From a virus: 43,588 bases of DNA. The notes under the pieces are model-generated. The model was not told where the DNA came from, made no database searches, and was given only the letters and a program-made list of their open reading frames with translations. The position numbers and the translations under genes are program-made. Shown piece by piece: positions 8,451 through 16,389 of the stretch (positions are counted from its first letter, which is position 1; every line of letters starts with the position of its first letter). The stretch spans positions 1-43,588 of the IMG/VR virus record IMGVR_UViG_3300031952_000036; one strand, given 5' to 3'.

Positions 8451-9823
8451 CCATCCCTCGTCATTATTGGGTCACCAAATTGTTTATCCACTTCTGTCCG
8501 TATAAAATTCTTATGCGTGTTTAGAAACCACTCAACTGCAGGACCAGGTCCATCTTCATAAACTCTCGTCGACCTAGATAGCCACCAGCTGTGAATGTCC
8601 TCTACAACCAAGTATTGTCCAACCGAAACCATTGGAGAATAGAAGTGTAACTCACGTTTAACGTGAACTCTAGTGTGGTCGGAGTCTAACACAACCATTA
8701 CCACTTTCCCTTTCACCATCTCTCCCACCTTCATTAACGTATCTGTCGCTGTCGTCCTCCCCACTATCTGTCTTATCCTCGAATGCTTGGGTCTAGGTAA
8801 ATCATTCTTATCAATAGTTATCACTTCCCCCTTCCCAATGATGTCGAAGATGTGGGCGAAGAATAGTGCAGACCCACCTAAATCTGTCCCACATTCAATC
8901 AAGATGTCAGGTTTCTTATTAAACAGAACTTGTTCATACATTACCAAATCGGATGGATACTTAGTTACACGTGTGTTAGCCCAATACATAACCCCCGGAA
9001 TATCCTTCACATTCTTCTCCCACGTCGGGGGATTAAACTTCTCTATCATCCATTCGAACTTCCTAGTCGCCTTCTCCCATTTATTCTTTAACCAGAGGTC
9101 TCGTGAGTAGGCTCTCGCACCCTCCACCGCCTTCCCACTAAGATGATAAGGAAACCCTACACCTCCCCTAAAATAATGTGCAAACCAAGTCTTCTTATTA
9201 ACTTTCAATGCCCCACCCGACAGCCACGCCTTACACGCCACCTCCACCCCCATCTGTCCCCACCCGCCATGCTTCTCATCCATCCCGCCTAGTTCGAGGA
9301 ATCTGTCCTTATGCATAAACCATCCAGGACCCATACAGCACATAGTGTCGTCGATGAGGTCGAGTTTAGCATGTTGTCTGCGATACTCATTACCTGTGTA
9401 GTATTCAGCCCTCAGAACCTTCCCGACAGCGTTACTGATGAACATGTAGTCGGTGAGTTTATGGAGTTTAGGTTTCCACCTCTCCACATCTAGATTATAC
9501 ATCCTAGGAACGACTGTCCAGTTTGGCTCACAATCTACCTCCAACTTAACATCAAATCCTTTATCTACAGAACAGTGAGCATCCAACTTCATAATATATT
9601 TACCTTTCGCTATACTAACTCCATGGTTGACACACTGTCTCTGTCCAATATTTTCTTTATGATATATGAACGTCACTCTTTTATCTGTAATTATTTGAGG
9701 GTCGGGAACATACCCATCTAGCTCAACAATAATCTCAATCTCCCCCTCAGCATTAGAGAGAATGTCGTTGATTGTTTTCTCTAAGTAGATTTCATTCCTC
9801 GCAGGTATGATTACACTAAGCAT
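8432..9823 (-). CDS. Bifunctional GT2 glycosyltransferase / CmcI-type methyltransferase
   Basis: 463 aa fusion. Residues 1-230 are a family 2 glycosyltransferase. MLSVIIPARNE starts the Rossmann-like core, ENIGQRQCVNHGVSIAKGKY is the classic second motif, LDAHC at 80-84 supplies the DxD-like metal site, and GMDEKHGGWGQM is an acceptor-side motif. Residues about 285-463 match the cephalosporin hydroxylase/rhamnosyl O-methyltransferase (CmcI) family: ECGTDLGGSALFFA at 310-323 (SAM loop), ITIDKND, LDSDHTRVHV at 379-388 and YLVVEDIH. The fusion suggests transfer of a sugar and its O-methylation by one polypeptide. The next gene begins immediately after its start in the same operon. The acceptor is unknown. 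Confidence 0.85.
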   Translation of the reverse strand: MLSVIIPARNEIYLEKTINDILSNAEGEIEIIVELDGYVPDPQIITDKRVTFIYHKENIGQRQCVNHGVSIAKGKYIMKLDAHCSVDKGFDVKLEVDCEPNWTVVPRMYNLDVERWKPKLHKLTDYMFISNAVGKVLRAEYYTGNEYRRQHAKLDLIDDTMCCMGPGWFMHKDRFLELGGMDEKHGGWGQMGVEVACKAWLSGGALKVNKKTWFAHYFRGGVGFPYHLSGKAVEGARAYSRDLWLKNKWEKATRKFEWMIEKFNPPTWEKNVKDIPGVMYWANTRVTKYPSDLVMYEQVLFNKKPDILIECGTDLGGSALFFAHIFDIIGKGEVITIDKNDLPRPKHSRIRQIVGRTTATDTLMKVGEMVKGKVVMVVLDSDHTRVHVKRELHFYSPMVSVGQYLVVEDIHSWWLSRSTRVYEDGPGPAVEWFLNTHKNFIRTEVDKQFGDPIMTRDGWLIRQ

Positions 9824-10408
9824 CTACGCTCCATCAAAAATTAACTTATGCCCACTTTTAATGACAATATCTCTATTCGCTCGAATGGCAGGTTCATCAG
9901 AAGCAGGGGAAGGATAGTAGGTGTCTGTAAAAGATAGTGTACCTGTCATTGTATCTCCAGACTTAAGTACGTAAGCGTCTCCTCCCGCCTCCATCCACCC
10001 ACCAGAGAAGAAAACGTAAAGTATAAGTTCGAATAAAGCCCATACCATCCACCCTTCTTCAGGTTCTGACTCTACCCAACTCTCTCCATCCCATTCATAA
10101 ATGTATCCATCTATCCAACCACTCCCACTTCCATCAGCTCCATATCTATCACCAACCTCTGGGTCTGCTGGTAATCCTACTGTAGGGTCATACCATTCTA
10201 CTATAGGTGGTAGTAACCACGTGCCACCATCAATATAGTCTTTATTAACTAATTGGTCTCCAGAACCATACTCATCTACTGGTGTGGTCATCAATGGGAC
10301 GCCATTGATTATAGTTTGGACAGTGGTTTGGTCAAGTAGAAGATAACGAACGTCTAGTAAGTCGTATAGTTCATCATCCGTAAAGAAGTCTTCTATACGT
10401 ATACTCAC
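9824..10408 (-). CDS. Tail fibre-like protein
   Basis: 194 aa from the GTG at 10408, chosen because it overlaps the upstream stop as GTGA and has GGAGAT six bases before it. The C-terminal part contains AYVLKSGDTMTGTLSF, the GDTMTG motif typical of phage fibre shafts and fibre-tip regions, and ends IVIKSGHKLIFDGA, another fibre-like strand repeat. The central part is rich in W, Y, D and G (YIYEWDGESWVESEPEEGWM). A structural fibre role is supported by the motif; partners are unknown. Confidence 0.65.
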   Translation of the reverse strand: MSIRIEDFFTDDELYDLLDVRYLLLDQTTVQTIINGVPLMTTPVDEYGSGDQLVNKDYIDGGTWLLPPIVEWYDPTVGLPADPEVGDRYGADGSGSGWIDGYIYEWDGESWVESEPEEGWMVWALFELILYVFFSGGWMEAGGDAYVLKSGDTMTGTLSFTDTYYPSPASDEPAIRANRDIVIKSGHKLIFDGA

Positions 10409-10947
10409 TCTATCTCCTTCCCACACTTCCCACACCGTTCTCGTGGGACGTCCTTCCACACCACTCTCTCCACCTCCGTCGGAACATATTGTATCTTAGG
10501 CACCTTTATAATCTCTTCCACCAACTTATACGTAATCACCTCTACAACCTTCTCCTCCACCTTTATCTTCTCCACCACCTTCAGCACCTCTTTCACTATC
10601 TCTTTCTCAACTATAACTGGGGAGATGATGTCTTTGGAGATGAATTTCGGAACCTCCACTATCACTTCCTTATACATCGGTTTATCCACTTCAACTACAT
10701 TCTCTTTCAACTTAAAGGTTTGTGTCTCCACCTCTCTCTGCACAACCTTCACATCCGTCACAACTATCTCTTTATTCTTGTATACTGGAAGTTCCACAAT
10801 CTTATCTATAAACTTAGGAACCTGTATCTCCACCACCTTCGTTCTAATCTCCACATCCTCCAGCACTATCTTTCCCTTCAGCTTCTCTTCCACCACCTTC
10901 ACCCCAAGGTCATCTCCCCCAGTCCCCATCATCCCTTGTCCCATCAC
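10405..10947 (-). CDS. Val/Lys/Glu repeat protein (alveolin-like pattern) with CxxC tail
   Basis: 180 aa. After a Met/Gly-rich start, nearly the whole protein is an irregular repeat of VEVPKFIDKIVELPVYKNKE-like segments, alternating valine/isoleucine with lysine, glutamate and proline. It closes with ERCGKCGKEIE, a possible zinc knuckle. The pattern resembles alveolin-type or other filament-forming charged repeats, but homology cannot be claimed. Its ATG overlaps the preceding gene by four bases (ATGA). It lies among head and fibre proteins, so a structural role is likely. Confidence 0.55.
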   Translation of the reverse strand: MMGQGMMGTGGDDLGVKVVEEKLKGKIVLEDVEIRTKVVEIQVPKFIDKIVELPVYKNKEIVVTDVKVVQREVETQTFKLKENVVEVDKPMYKEVIVEVPKFISKDIISPVIVEKEIVKEVLKVVEKIKVEEKVVEVITYKLVEEIIKVPKIQYVPTEVERVVWKDVPRERCGKCGKEIE

Positions 10948-11336
10948 AATCCTCCATCTTTTGTGGTTAGACGCTCTAGATTGATGTATACGTTCATCGC
11001 TATCCCCGCCACATTCGTATACGTTAACCTAAGTATATCTCCCGCATCCATCAACTCCATTGCTGGGAAGTCGAACATCCACGCTATATGTGCCCCAACA
11101 TTATACACATTATCCGCAATCAACGCCACCACCGTCCCAGATGAGTTGACGTGCTCTAATTTAAAGTGGTCGCTAGCACCATACTTATCTGGCACAATAG
11201 TTATCCCGTTGATGGCGCATGATTTATCCGCCATCACCATCAAGTTGAGGATGTGGTCACCAGGACCTGCACCTACAGCTAAGACGTATCCTTTGTAGTA
11301 CGCTCCCCCAACCATCACCCGTTTAGGTAGTGCCAT
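10944..11336 (-). CDS. Putative virion decoration protein
   Basis: 130 aa. Begins MALPKRVMVGGAYYKGYVLA and continues with short strands and a SCAINGITIVPDKYGASDHF segment. The composition (Gly, Ala, Val, few charges) and the small beta layout match capsid decoration or appendage proteins. No catalytic motif. GGAGAGAAG precedes the ATG. Confidence 0.55.
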   Translation of the reverse strand: MALPKRVMVGGAYYKGYVLAVGAGPGDHILNLMVMADKSCAINGITIVPDKYGASDHFKLEHVNSSGTVVALIADNVYNVGAHIAWMFDFPAMELMDAGDILRLTYTNVAGIAMNVYINLERLTTKDGGL

Positions 11337-11356
11337 CTTCTCTCCTATCTTTTAGG

Positions 11357-11656
11357 TTATGCATCCACCGCCCCATCAAACTCATCTAGTTTCTTTAACG
11401 CGGCATACACCTTATCTATCTTCTCACTGGCAGGAGACTTGAGAGCGGACTTTAAGAAGTGATATTGTTTAATGCGGAGACAGTGTTCAGCGTTGTCATC
11501 TCTCTGCGCAACATCTTTAAATAACGCTACCTCTACATCCATCTTCGTATACGTATCAGAACCAGGAGTGTTAGAGTAGAACTCCACATTTATTCGAACT
11601 ATTTTGTGGTAGTTGCAAGTAATACCTTTGAAGACTATTTCTTTAATTAGTGCCAT
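11357..11656 (-). CDS. Hypothetical structural protein
   Basis: 99 aa. N-terminal beta strands (ALIKEIVFKGITCNYHKIVR) and a C-terminal helix (KSPASEKIDKVYAALKKLDE). A GGAGGTGTAG site precedes the ATG at 11656. Its promoter-proximal gap contains one of the genome's 23-bp palindromes. No family recognised. Confidence 0.6.
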   Translation of the reverse strand: MALIKEIVFKGITCNYHKIVRINVEFYSNTPGSDTYTKMDVEVALFKDVAQRDDNAEHCLRIKQYHFLKSALKSPASEKIDKVYAALKKLDEFDGAVDA

Positions 11657-11672
11657 CTACACCTCCAATTTA

Positions 11673-11695
11673 GTAAGTTCAATAATTGAACTTAC
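11673..11695. promoter_or_regulatory. 23-bp palindromic site, copy 1
   Basis: Perfect dyad: GTAAGTTCAAT, central A, then the reverse complement arm. It is flanked by TTTA on the left and GAC on the right. It lies in the 47-base gap between the genes at 11357 and 11704. No promoter -35/-10 pair is seen next to it and there is no U-tract, so it does not look like a simple promoter operator or terminator. Confidence 0.85.
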
Positions 11696-11703
11696 GACTT
11701 CAT

Positions 11704-12396
11704 CTACACCGACCGTCCAGTAAATGGATTAAGCCACCACTTCCCAGTCAGTGAAGCTTGACTTCCCGCCCCAAATCCCCTAGCTATAGGAGTCCAGTCC
11801 TCCGCACTATGGTCACCAGTCAGTGACGCCTCATATAAAACTGGAACTATCTCCCCTCCCCAATACGCCGCATCCTCAATCTCCCTCAACGAATAGAACC
11901 CAAACACGGTAGCCATCGCCGATATAAGCGCATCTTTCCGAAGAAGTGCGGATGATGTGCCTGCAGCTATGTCTGCTGGATATTTACTAATACGAATGTA
12001 GACGGAGTAGATAGCATCTGGCATAGGGAATAGTTCAAATGTGGAACCAAAGTCGACATACCAAGTGGGGATTTTTTTGGAGTAAGTAGCAGGACGGGGA
12101 ATAACGGTGTCAAAATCTCTAGCCACCACATAAGTAAGTTTCTGTGACCTCGCTCCATCTTGAACGGTTGACGAATACAAATCTTTCATTCGGTCAGGCC
12201 AAGTGAGAGAGTTATCTGTAGCATTCGTAACTTTCGATGTATCTTTATACCGCATTTCCTCATAGGAATGCAAGTCCGCTAGATATCCCTGTGCCCAATT
12301 CACCCACCTCAACACCCTCGCATCCGACACCCCTGTCGTATCCCTCTTTATATTCTCTCTAACTTCCGATGTGAAGTCTGTCCCTGTCATAGCCAT
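11704..12396 (-). CDS. Head-tail connector (adaptor) protein
   Basis: 230 aa. The N-terminus TDFTSEVRENIKRDTTGVSD followed by RVLRWVNWAQGYLADLHSYE matches the helical entry of phage SU10-type adaptor proteins, which bind beneath the portal and continue the tail channel. The later WTPIARGFGAGSQASL region is also usual for the family. It lies downstream of the capsid genes as expected. Family assignment rests on motif pattern and gene order. Confidence 0.65.
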   Translation of the reverse strand: MAMTGTDFTSEVRENIKRDTTGVSDARVLRWVNWAQGYLADLHSYEEMRYKDTSKVTNATDNSLTWPDRMKDLYSSTVQDGARSQKLTYVVARDFDTVIPRPATYSKKIPTWYVDFGSTFELFPMPDAIYSVYIRISKYPADIAAGTSSALLRKDALISAMATVFGFYSLREIEDAAYWGGEIVPVLYEASLTGDHSAEDWTPIARGFGAGSQASLTGKWWLNPFTGRSV

Positions 12397-12399
12397 TGT

Positions 12400-12774
12400 C
12401 TACACCCTTCCTATAGCAGATGCGGTGGGAGACAGACTAACTAAGTTTAGCCGCTCCCACTCTGCATACTCTTCTTTCGTCAACCTCTTCTTTAACGCTG
12501 CACGAACATTTCGAGACCAATTCTTATTCTTCCCCTTGGGGTCGTTGCTTGCACCAATAGGTGCCCATCTCTTCTGCATGAAGTCCACAAACTTGCCTGG
12601 ACTCCCCGCCTTCTCCCACCTTAGTCGGTTGTTACGGACACTATTATCCAGAACCTGTTGTGCTTCCGCCCTCGACTTCACTTTCACACTTCTCACCCCA
12701 AATCGTTCTGGGTCGTTCTCCGCCACCTTAATCGCTTCCCCTACATGAGAGACGAACTTGTCTTTATCTGCCAT
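12400..12774 (-). CDS. Conserved phage protein with WAPIGASNDPKG motif
   Basis: 124 aa from the ATG at 12774 (GAGGGGAAG just upstream). An in-frame upstream extension is rejected because it overlaps the preceding gene and lacks a ribosome binding site. The distinctive block KFVDFMQKRWAPIGASNDPK followed by NKNWSRNVRAAL is shared by several environmental phage proteins whose role I do not know. The N-terminal part is helical (FVSHVGEAIKVAENDPERFG). It lies in the head-completion region. Confidence 0.6.
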   Translation of the reverse strand: MADKDKFVSHVGEAIKVAENDPERFGVRSVKVKSRAEAQQVLDNSVRNNRLRWEKAGSPGKFVDFMQKRWAPIGASNDPKGKNKNWSRNVRAALKKRLTKEEYAEWERLNLVSLSPTASAIGRV

Positions 12775-12784
12775 CTTCCCCTCT

Positions 12785-13036
12785 TTAATATGCTGTGTAT
12801 AGGTGCCCCTTCTCTGATGCATCATAAACAAGAGACCAAGCAGTAGCACCATCCGTATTGATGTAGATGTCATCATCCGTAACCTGTCCATTATAGTCGA
12901 TACAACAGAAAGTCCCTATCGGTGCTGTCAACGATGCGTTAGGTGTCCCACTCCCACCTGCCCTCTTCACTATTCGAGTAAGCGGGTCCCTGTTACCTCC
13001 AAACAAAGTATCGATTACTTGTCTTCGCAAACTCAT
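12785..13036 (-). CDS. Small head-module protein
   Basis: 83 aa from the ATG at 13036, preceded by AAAAGGAGAACGAAA; the longer frame upstream covers an intergenic hairpin and is not credible. It has a basic N-terminus (SLRRQVIDTLFGGNRDPLTR) and a beta C-terminal half (TFCCIDYNGQVTDDDIYINT). The latter resembles short virion beta motifs. Function unknown, probably structural. Confidence 0.6.
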   Translation of the reverse strand: MSLRRQVIDTLFGGNRDPLTRIVKRAGGSGTPNASLTAPIGTFCCIDYNGQVTDDDIYINTDGATAWSLVYDASEKGHLYTAY

Positions 13037-13066
13037 TTTCGTTCTCCTTTTGTTTAATCGATTAGG

Positions 13067-13096
13067 GAGATGGGAGACATCTCTGCCTCCCATCTC
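13067..13096 (-). terminator. Perfect 10-bp hairpin between head genes
   Basis: GAGATGGGAG at 13067-13076 pairs exactly with 13087-13096 across a 10-base loop. On the minus strand it follows the gene at 13104-13901. It has no U-tract after the stem (CCTAATCGATT instead), so it may be a weak terminator, an mRNA-stabilising 3' end or a processing site that adjusts expression after the capsid genes. Confidence 0.5.
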
Positions 13097-13103
13097 GATT
13101 GTG

Positions 13104-13901
13104 TTAAGGTGCAACTTGCAAGAAAAGAAATGGAGCACCTTGTGTATTATTCTGTGCATGACACATAACAACTCCTGCTGTCTGCCCATTTATAGTGTAG
13201 GCAGTACCACCAGGGGCAGTAGCATCAGTCCTTAGACCAATAGACCCATCATCTCTAAACACAGCCTCTTGTGCATGAGCACCAAGACCTACAGTTGGTT
13301 GTGATGCTAACCACGACGGTCCCCATGTCTGTATCCATCCGTAAGGAGCAGCTGCTGTAAGTAACCTCATCGATACTCCCAGACACATAGCAAATCCACC
13401 CATATCACCATGTCTTACATCAGAGTAGATAGATGCATGAGCTTCCGCATAACTGGATGTAGTCAATGCTACAGGTAACTCTCCATCCAAATATATCTTT
13501 AGAGTTCCTGCTGCAGCTAACGCGTCATTGCCTGTAATCATGAAGTTAAATATCTCTCCATATCCACTAGTCAATGCGAGTAAGATACTTCCACCTGCTA
13601 AATCGTCTTTAGCGAAGACTCCACTATTCGCTAGACCTTCACTACCCCCAACAGTAACATATACATAGTTCTGTCCTGCTGGAGCTGCTGCTTGAACTGA
13701 ACTAGATGCGATAGTTTGATTATAGATACTCCAACAAGCTACAGCATTACTAGTCATCGCTGCACCAGCCTTCACATACCTATATACTCTATCTCCACGT
13801 TGTACTCTAGTCCCTAACCTATGCTTCTGCGTCGCCGATATCTCATAGATGTCTTGGTTAAGAACTATTGCTGCACTATCTGCTCCTAATACTCTAGCCA
13901 T
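13104..13901 (-). CDS. Capsid-associated (decoration or minor head) protein
   Basis: 265 aa, starts ARVLGADSAAIVLNQDIYEI and continues with QKHRLGTRVQRGDRVYRYVK. It is Gly/Ala-rich and uncharged with no enzymatic motifs, and is encoded directly after the major capsid gene. This position and composition are typical of head decoration or minor capsid proteins. No named family is certain. Confidence 0.6.
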   Translation of the reverse strand: MARVLGADSAAIVLNQDIYEISATQKHRLGTRVQRGDRVYRYVKAGAAMTSNAVACWSIYNQTIASSSVQAAAPAGQNYVYVTVGGSEGLANSGVFAKDDLAGGSILLALTSGYGEIFNFMITGNDALAAAGTLKIYLDGELPVALTTSSYAEAHASIYSDVRHGDMGGFAMCLGVSMRLLTAAAPYGWIQTWGPSWLASQPTVGLGAHAQEAVFRDDGSIGLRTDATAPGGTAYTINGQTAGVVMCHAQNNTQGAPFLFLQVAP

Positions 13902-13943
13902 TTCTTCTTTCCTTCCATCCCCTCAGGGAGATGATGATATCCA

Positions 13944-13980
13944 ACCTAACTGGACATCGTCAACATTACCCTCGTTAGGT
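13944..13980 (-). other. Hairpin after major capsid gene
   Basis: ACCTAAC at 13944-13950 is complementary to GTTAGGT at 13974-13980, enclosing 23 bases, in the 90-base gap between the major capsid gene and the next gene. There is no U-tract. It may be an mRNA processing or stability element. Confidence 0.35.
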
Positions 13981-13991
13981 GAGGTTCCGCC

Positions 13992-14975
13992 TTATTCGGC
14001 GATGGTGTGTATAACCCCTAAGCGCTTGCAGTTGCCAGTACAGAGGTTACCAACTGTCATACTATGTGCAACCACATCACGAGGTTGATTCACAATAGGT
14101 AACCAATCACCTAACGTGAAGTTCTCGATAGGGTCAGCCACCCACTCCATTACACTCGTGTTGAGGAAGTACATGTATCCAGCGGTGCAAGAAGGTGACC
14201 AAGTAATAGGTCGACCTTTAAATGCGAGGTCTCCAAACCCTAAGTCAGCCATCTTCCTATCACCAATCAGGATACGTGCAATCTCCAGACATTCTGACTC
14301 ATACATCTCATACACCGTTTGGTCAGTCACAATTATGTCTGGAAATCTCGACACTCCCTCCCCCTGCTTCCCACAATCATTAAACATCGTGTTCATCCTC
14401 TTTCGAAGATAGATGGAAGCTGCCTCAGTACTCATACTCTTGTAGTTATTTCTCCACCAAGTATAAGTTGCTCGGTCTAAATTAGCAACCGTCCCAGTCG
14501 TAGGTAATATCGCAACGATATTGGCTAGACCGTCAGTCGCCATATTCGCGTCCCCAGTCCCATTACTGAATAGACTCGACTCCAACTTGTCTATAAGACT
14601 AGACTGTAGGTTGTCTATATCCGCATTCACCTTCTTAATCAGCTGAGCCTGTCCTCTGTTCATCTGAAAGTCAGCGAAATAGCGGATGATGTGACCAGTT
14701 AAATACTTCCAATTCCAATGACACACAGTCAGAGGGTCAGTCGCTTCAAGTTCTACGGTCCCACCTCGACCGATGAATTTGACTGTCTCATTCTTTGCGT
14801 ATTGGAGAGGTATTTCTATAGAACGACCACCTGTTTGGGTTGACCTCTTCCCTTTCTTCGACAATAAGTACCAAAAAGGAGTGGCGTTAAAGATCTGGTC
14901 TACCACCTCTTTGCGTCGAAGATACCAAGTAGTCGTGTACATCGTATTGAGTTGCTCAGTCAAAGTATTAGCCAC
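13992..14975 (-). CDS. Major capsid protein (HK97-type)
   Basis: 327 aa. N-terminal TWYLRRKEVVDQIFNATPFW, the GGRSIEIPLQYAKNETVKFI strand and the later LAFKGRPITWSPSCTAGYMY to FLNTSVMEWVADP stretch match the P-domain and A-domain of phage major capsid proteins of the HK97 fold. Gene order (portal, small proteins, scaffold, this gene) supports this strongly. It lacks an obvious N-terminal delta domain, which is consistent with a separate scaffold at 14991-15752. It should be the most abundant virion protein. Confidence 0.88.
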   Translation of the reverse strand: MANTLTEQLNTMYTTTWYLRRKEVVDQIFNATPFWYLLSKKGKRSTQTGGRSIEIPLQYAKNETVKFIGRGGTVELEATDPLTVCHWNWKYLTGHIIRYFADFQMNRGQAQLIKKVNADIDNLQSSLIDKLESSLFSNGTGDANMATDGLANIVAILPTTGTVANLDRATYTWWRNNYKSMSTEAASIYLRKRMNTMFNDCGKQGEGVSRFPDIIVTDQTVYEMYESECLEIARILIGDRKMADLGFGDLAFKGRPITWSPSCTAGYMYFLNTSVMEWVADPIENFTLGDWLPIVNQPRDVVAHSMTVGNLCTGNCKRLGVIHTIAE

Positions 14976-14990
14976 AATAGGCTCCTTGGT

Positions 14991-15752
14991 TTACTCTTTA
15001 TTTCCAAATGCCTTCCTGTACGCAACCGCAGCAGCCTCTTCTTTAGTCAACTGCTTGCCAGTCACTGTAGAGCCAGGCACTCCAGCCCTCTCCGTCGCCG
15101 CCTTCTCTTCTTCCTCAGCTTTCTTCTTCTCAGCTTCCGCCTTATCATCTGCGTCCACCTTAGACTGAAGGATGAATTGTTGGTAACACTTTTCAGCATC
15201 CCATCTCGGGTTCGCTTTCGCTATCTCAAAGATAGCCTTCTGGTTAGCCTCAAACCCAGGCTTCCCATCCCGACCGTCGTGCCTAATCGACGTTAAGGCT
15301 ACATCAAACTGGGCAGCCATCATCCCGATTTGCTGCCTCGTAAGGTCATTCTCCTTCTTGATGTCCTTCACCGCCGCATCGATGTCACCTTTGTACTTCT
15401 TCTCTATGAAACCTGCGATTTCACGATTAGAAGCCCTATCCAAATCAATCTCGTCAGTCTCTCCTCTACCTTTCACTGTGGAGTCACCCTTACCTCTCTT
15501 CTCTTTGAAGTCTAGGTATTCATCGCTGAGTAGTTCCTTATCAGCTTCGTCGAGTCGCTGTTCAAGGTCAACCTTCGCGTCCTTTAATGTTTTCGACTCA
15601 CTCTCCAACGCAGCCAATTTAGTCTGCATAGTGGTGAGTTGCTGCTGAACGTCACTCGCAGCATCTTGTCCGTCGCCTTTGTCTCCGCTCTCATCTCCTT
15701 CAGCAAAACTAACATATAGTTTTGGGATGAAAGACTTATACAACATAAACAT
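14991..15752 (-). CDS. Capsid scaffolding protein
   Basis: 253 aa, very acidic and Lys/Glu-rich. A long predicted coiled coil (QQQLTTMQTKLAALESESKT onward) is followed by a helical C-terminal half with an AEAEKKKAEEEEKAATERAG tract and a basic end. Position directly before the major capsid gene and composition are those of a scaffold that is removed or degraded on maturation. No protease gene is adjacent. The ATG overlaps the preceding stop as TAATG. Confidence 0.75.
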   Translation of the reverse strand: MFMLYKSFIPKLYVSFAEGDESGDKGDGQDAASDVQQQLTTMQTKLAALESESKTLKDAKVDLEQRLDEADKELLSDEYLDFKEKRGKGDSTVKGRGETDEIDLDRASNREIAGFIEKKYKGDIDAAVKDIKKENDLTRQQIGMMAAQFDVALTSIRHDGRDGKPGFEANQKAIFEIAKANPRWDAEKCYQQFILQSKVDADDKAEAEKKKAEEEEKAATERAGVPGSTVTGKQLTKEEAAAVAYRKAFGNKE

Positions 15753-16171
15753 TATCCACCTCCACTAGTTTTCGCATCAGTTTCTTTTTTATAAAGATTA
15801 TGCTTCCACACCCTATATTCCTTCATCATCGCCTTCCACGCAATATCCACTTCTGACCCAGTAACCACTCCACTAAACTCCACCTCATACGGACTGTTCT
15901 CGAATACCTTTATTACAATAACCCCTTTTGGTTTCGCATCCATCTCCACATCAATCTCTGGTAAGTTAGCGTCACTCTGTTCCAATATCTGGTCTTCAGT
16001 TACCTCTACCTCTCTCCCCTCTACATCCACTTTCGCAATCGGCTCAGGTGGTTTCGGTACCATACTCATCCTCACCTGACTTGGAATGTAAGGTGGAGGT
16101 ATCACTGGATTTCCTCTCACCCTCTCATCTTTTGTGTTTTCCACATTCTCCTCCTCTACATCAATCGACAA
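15752..16171 (-). CDS. Hypothetical acidic protein between portal and scaffold
   Basis: 139 aa. An acidic, Pro-rich first half (NPVIPPPYIPSQVRMSMVPK) is followed by a compact C-terminal domain (VIVIKVFENSPYEVEFSGVV, then helix AWKAMMKEYRVWKHNLYKKE). The gene order suggests a head-assembly accessory factor. No family recognised. Confidence 0.6.
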   Translation of the reverse strand: MSIDVEEENVENTKDERVRGNPVIPPPYIPSQVRMSMVPKPPEPIAKVDVEGREVEVTEDQILEQSDANLPEIDVEMDAKPKGVIVIKVFENSPYEVEFSGVVTGSEVDIAWKAMMKEYRVWKHNLYKKETDAKTSGGG

Positions 16172-16389
16172 GCGATGACGTTGTGTTTCTTACACTCTTC
16201 CTTCAACTGCCGCTTCGACTCTATCCACAATGGTTCCTCACATATATCCGTATACATCATAGGTTTGAAGATGTGGATAGCCGCCCCTTCTCCTACCTCT
16301 TGCTTACACTCTCCACAATGGTCACCTTTAATAAAGCCATGCTTTGGACACACCATCGCTATTGTCTTCCCTTTCAATCGATGTCGCAT
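16156..16389 (-). CDS. Small zinc-binding head-module protein
   Basis: 77 aa from the ATG at 16389, which overlaps the portal stop as TAATG; a longer frame inside the portal gene is a shadow. CPKHGFIKGDHCGECK (about residues 14-29) supplies Cys/His ligands for one zinc. The C-terminal half ends ESKRQLKEECKKHNVIACRL. Short proteins of this type recur next to phage portals. Role unknown. Confidence 0.65.
   Translation of the reverse strand: MRHRLKGKTIAMVCPKHGFIKGDHCGECKQEVGEGAAIHIFKPMMYTDICEEPLWIESKRQLKEECKKHNVIACRLM

Noticed and set aside
10489-11298. 269-codon plus-strand frame
   Set aside because: Shadow of genes 10405-10947 and 10944-11336; composition (Leu/His/Tyr-rich) is that of an antisense frame.
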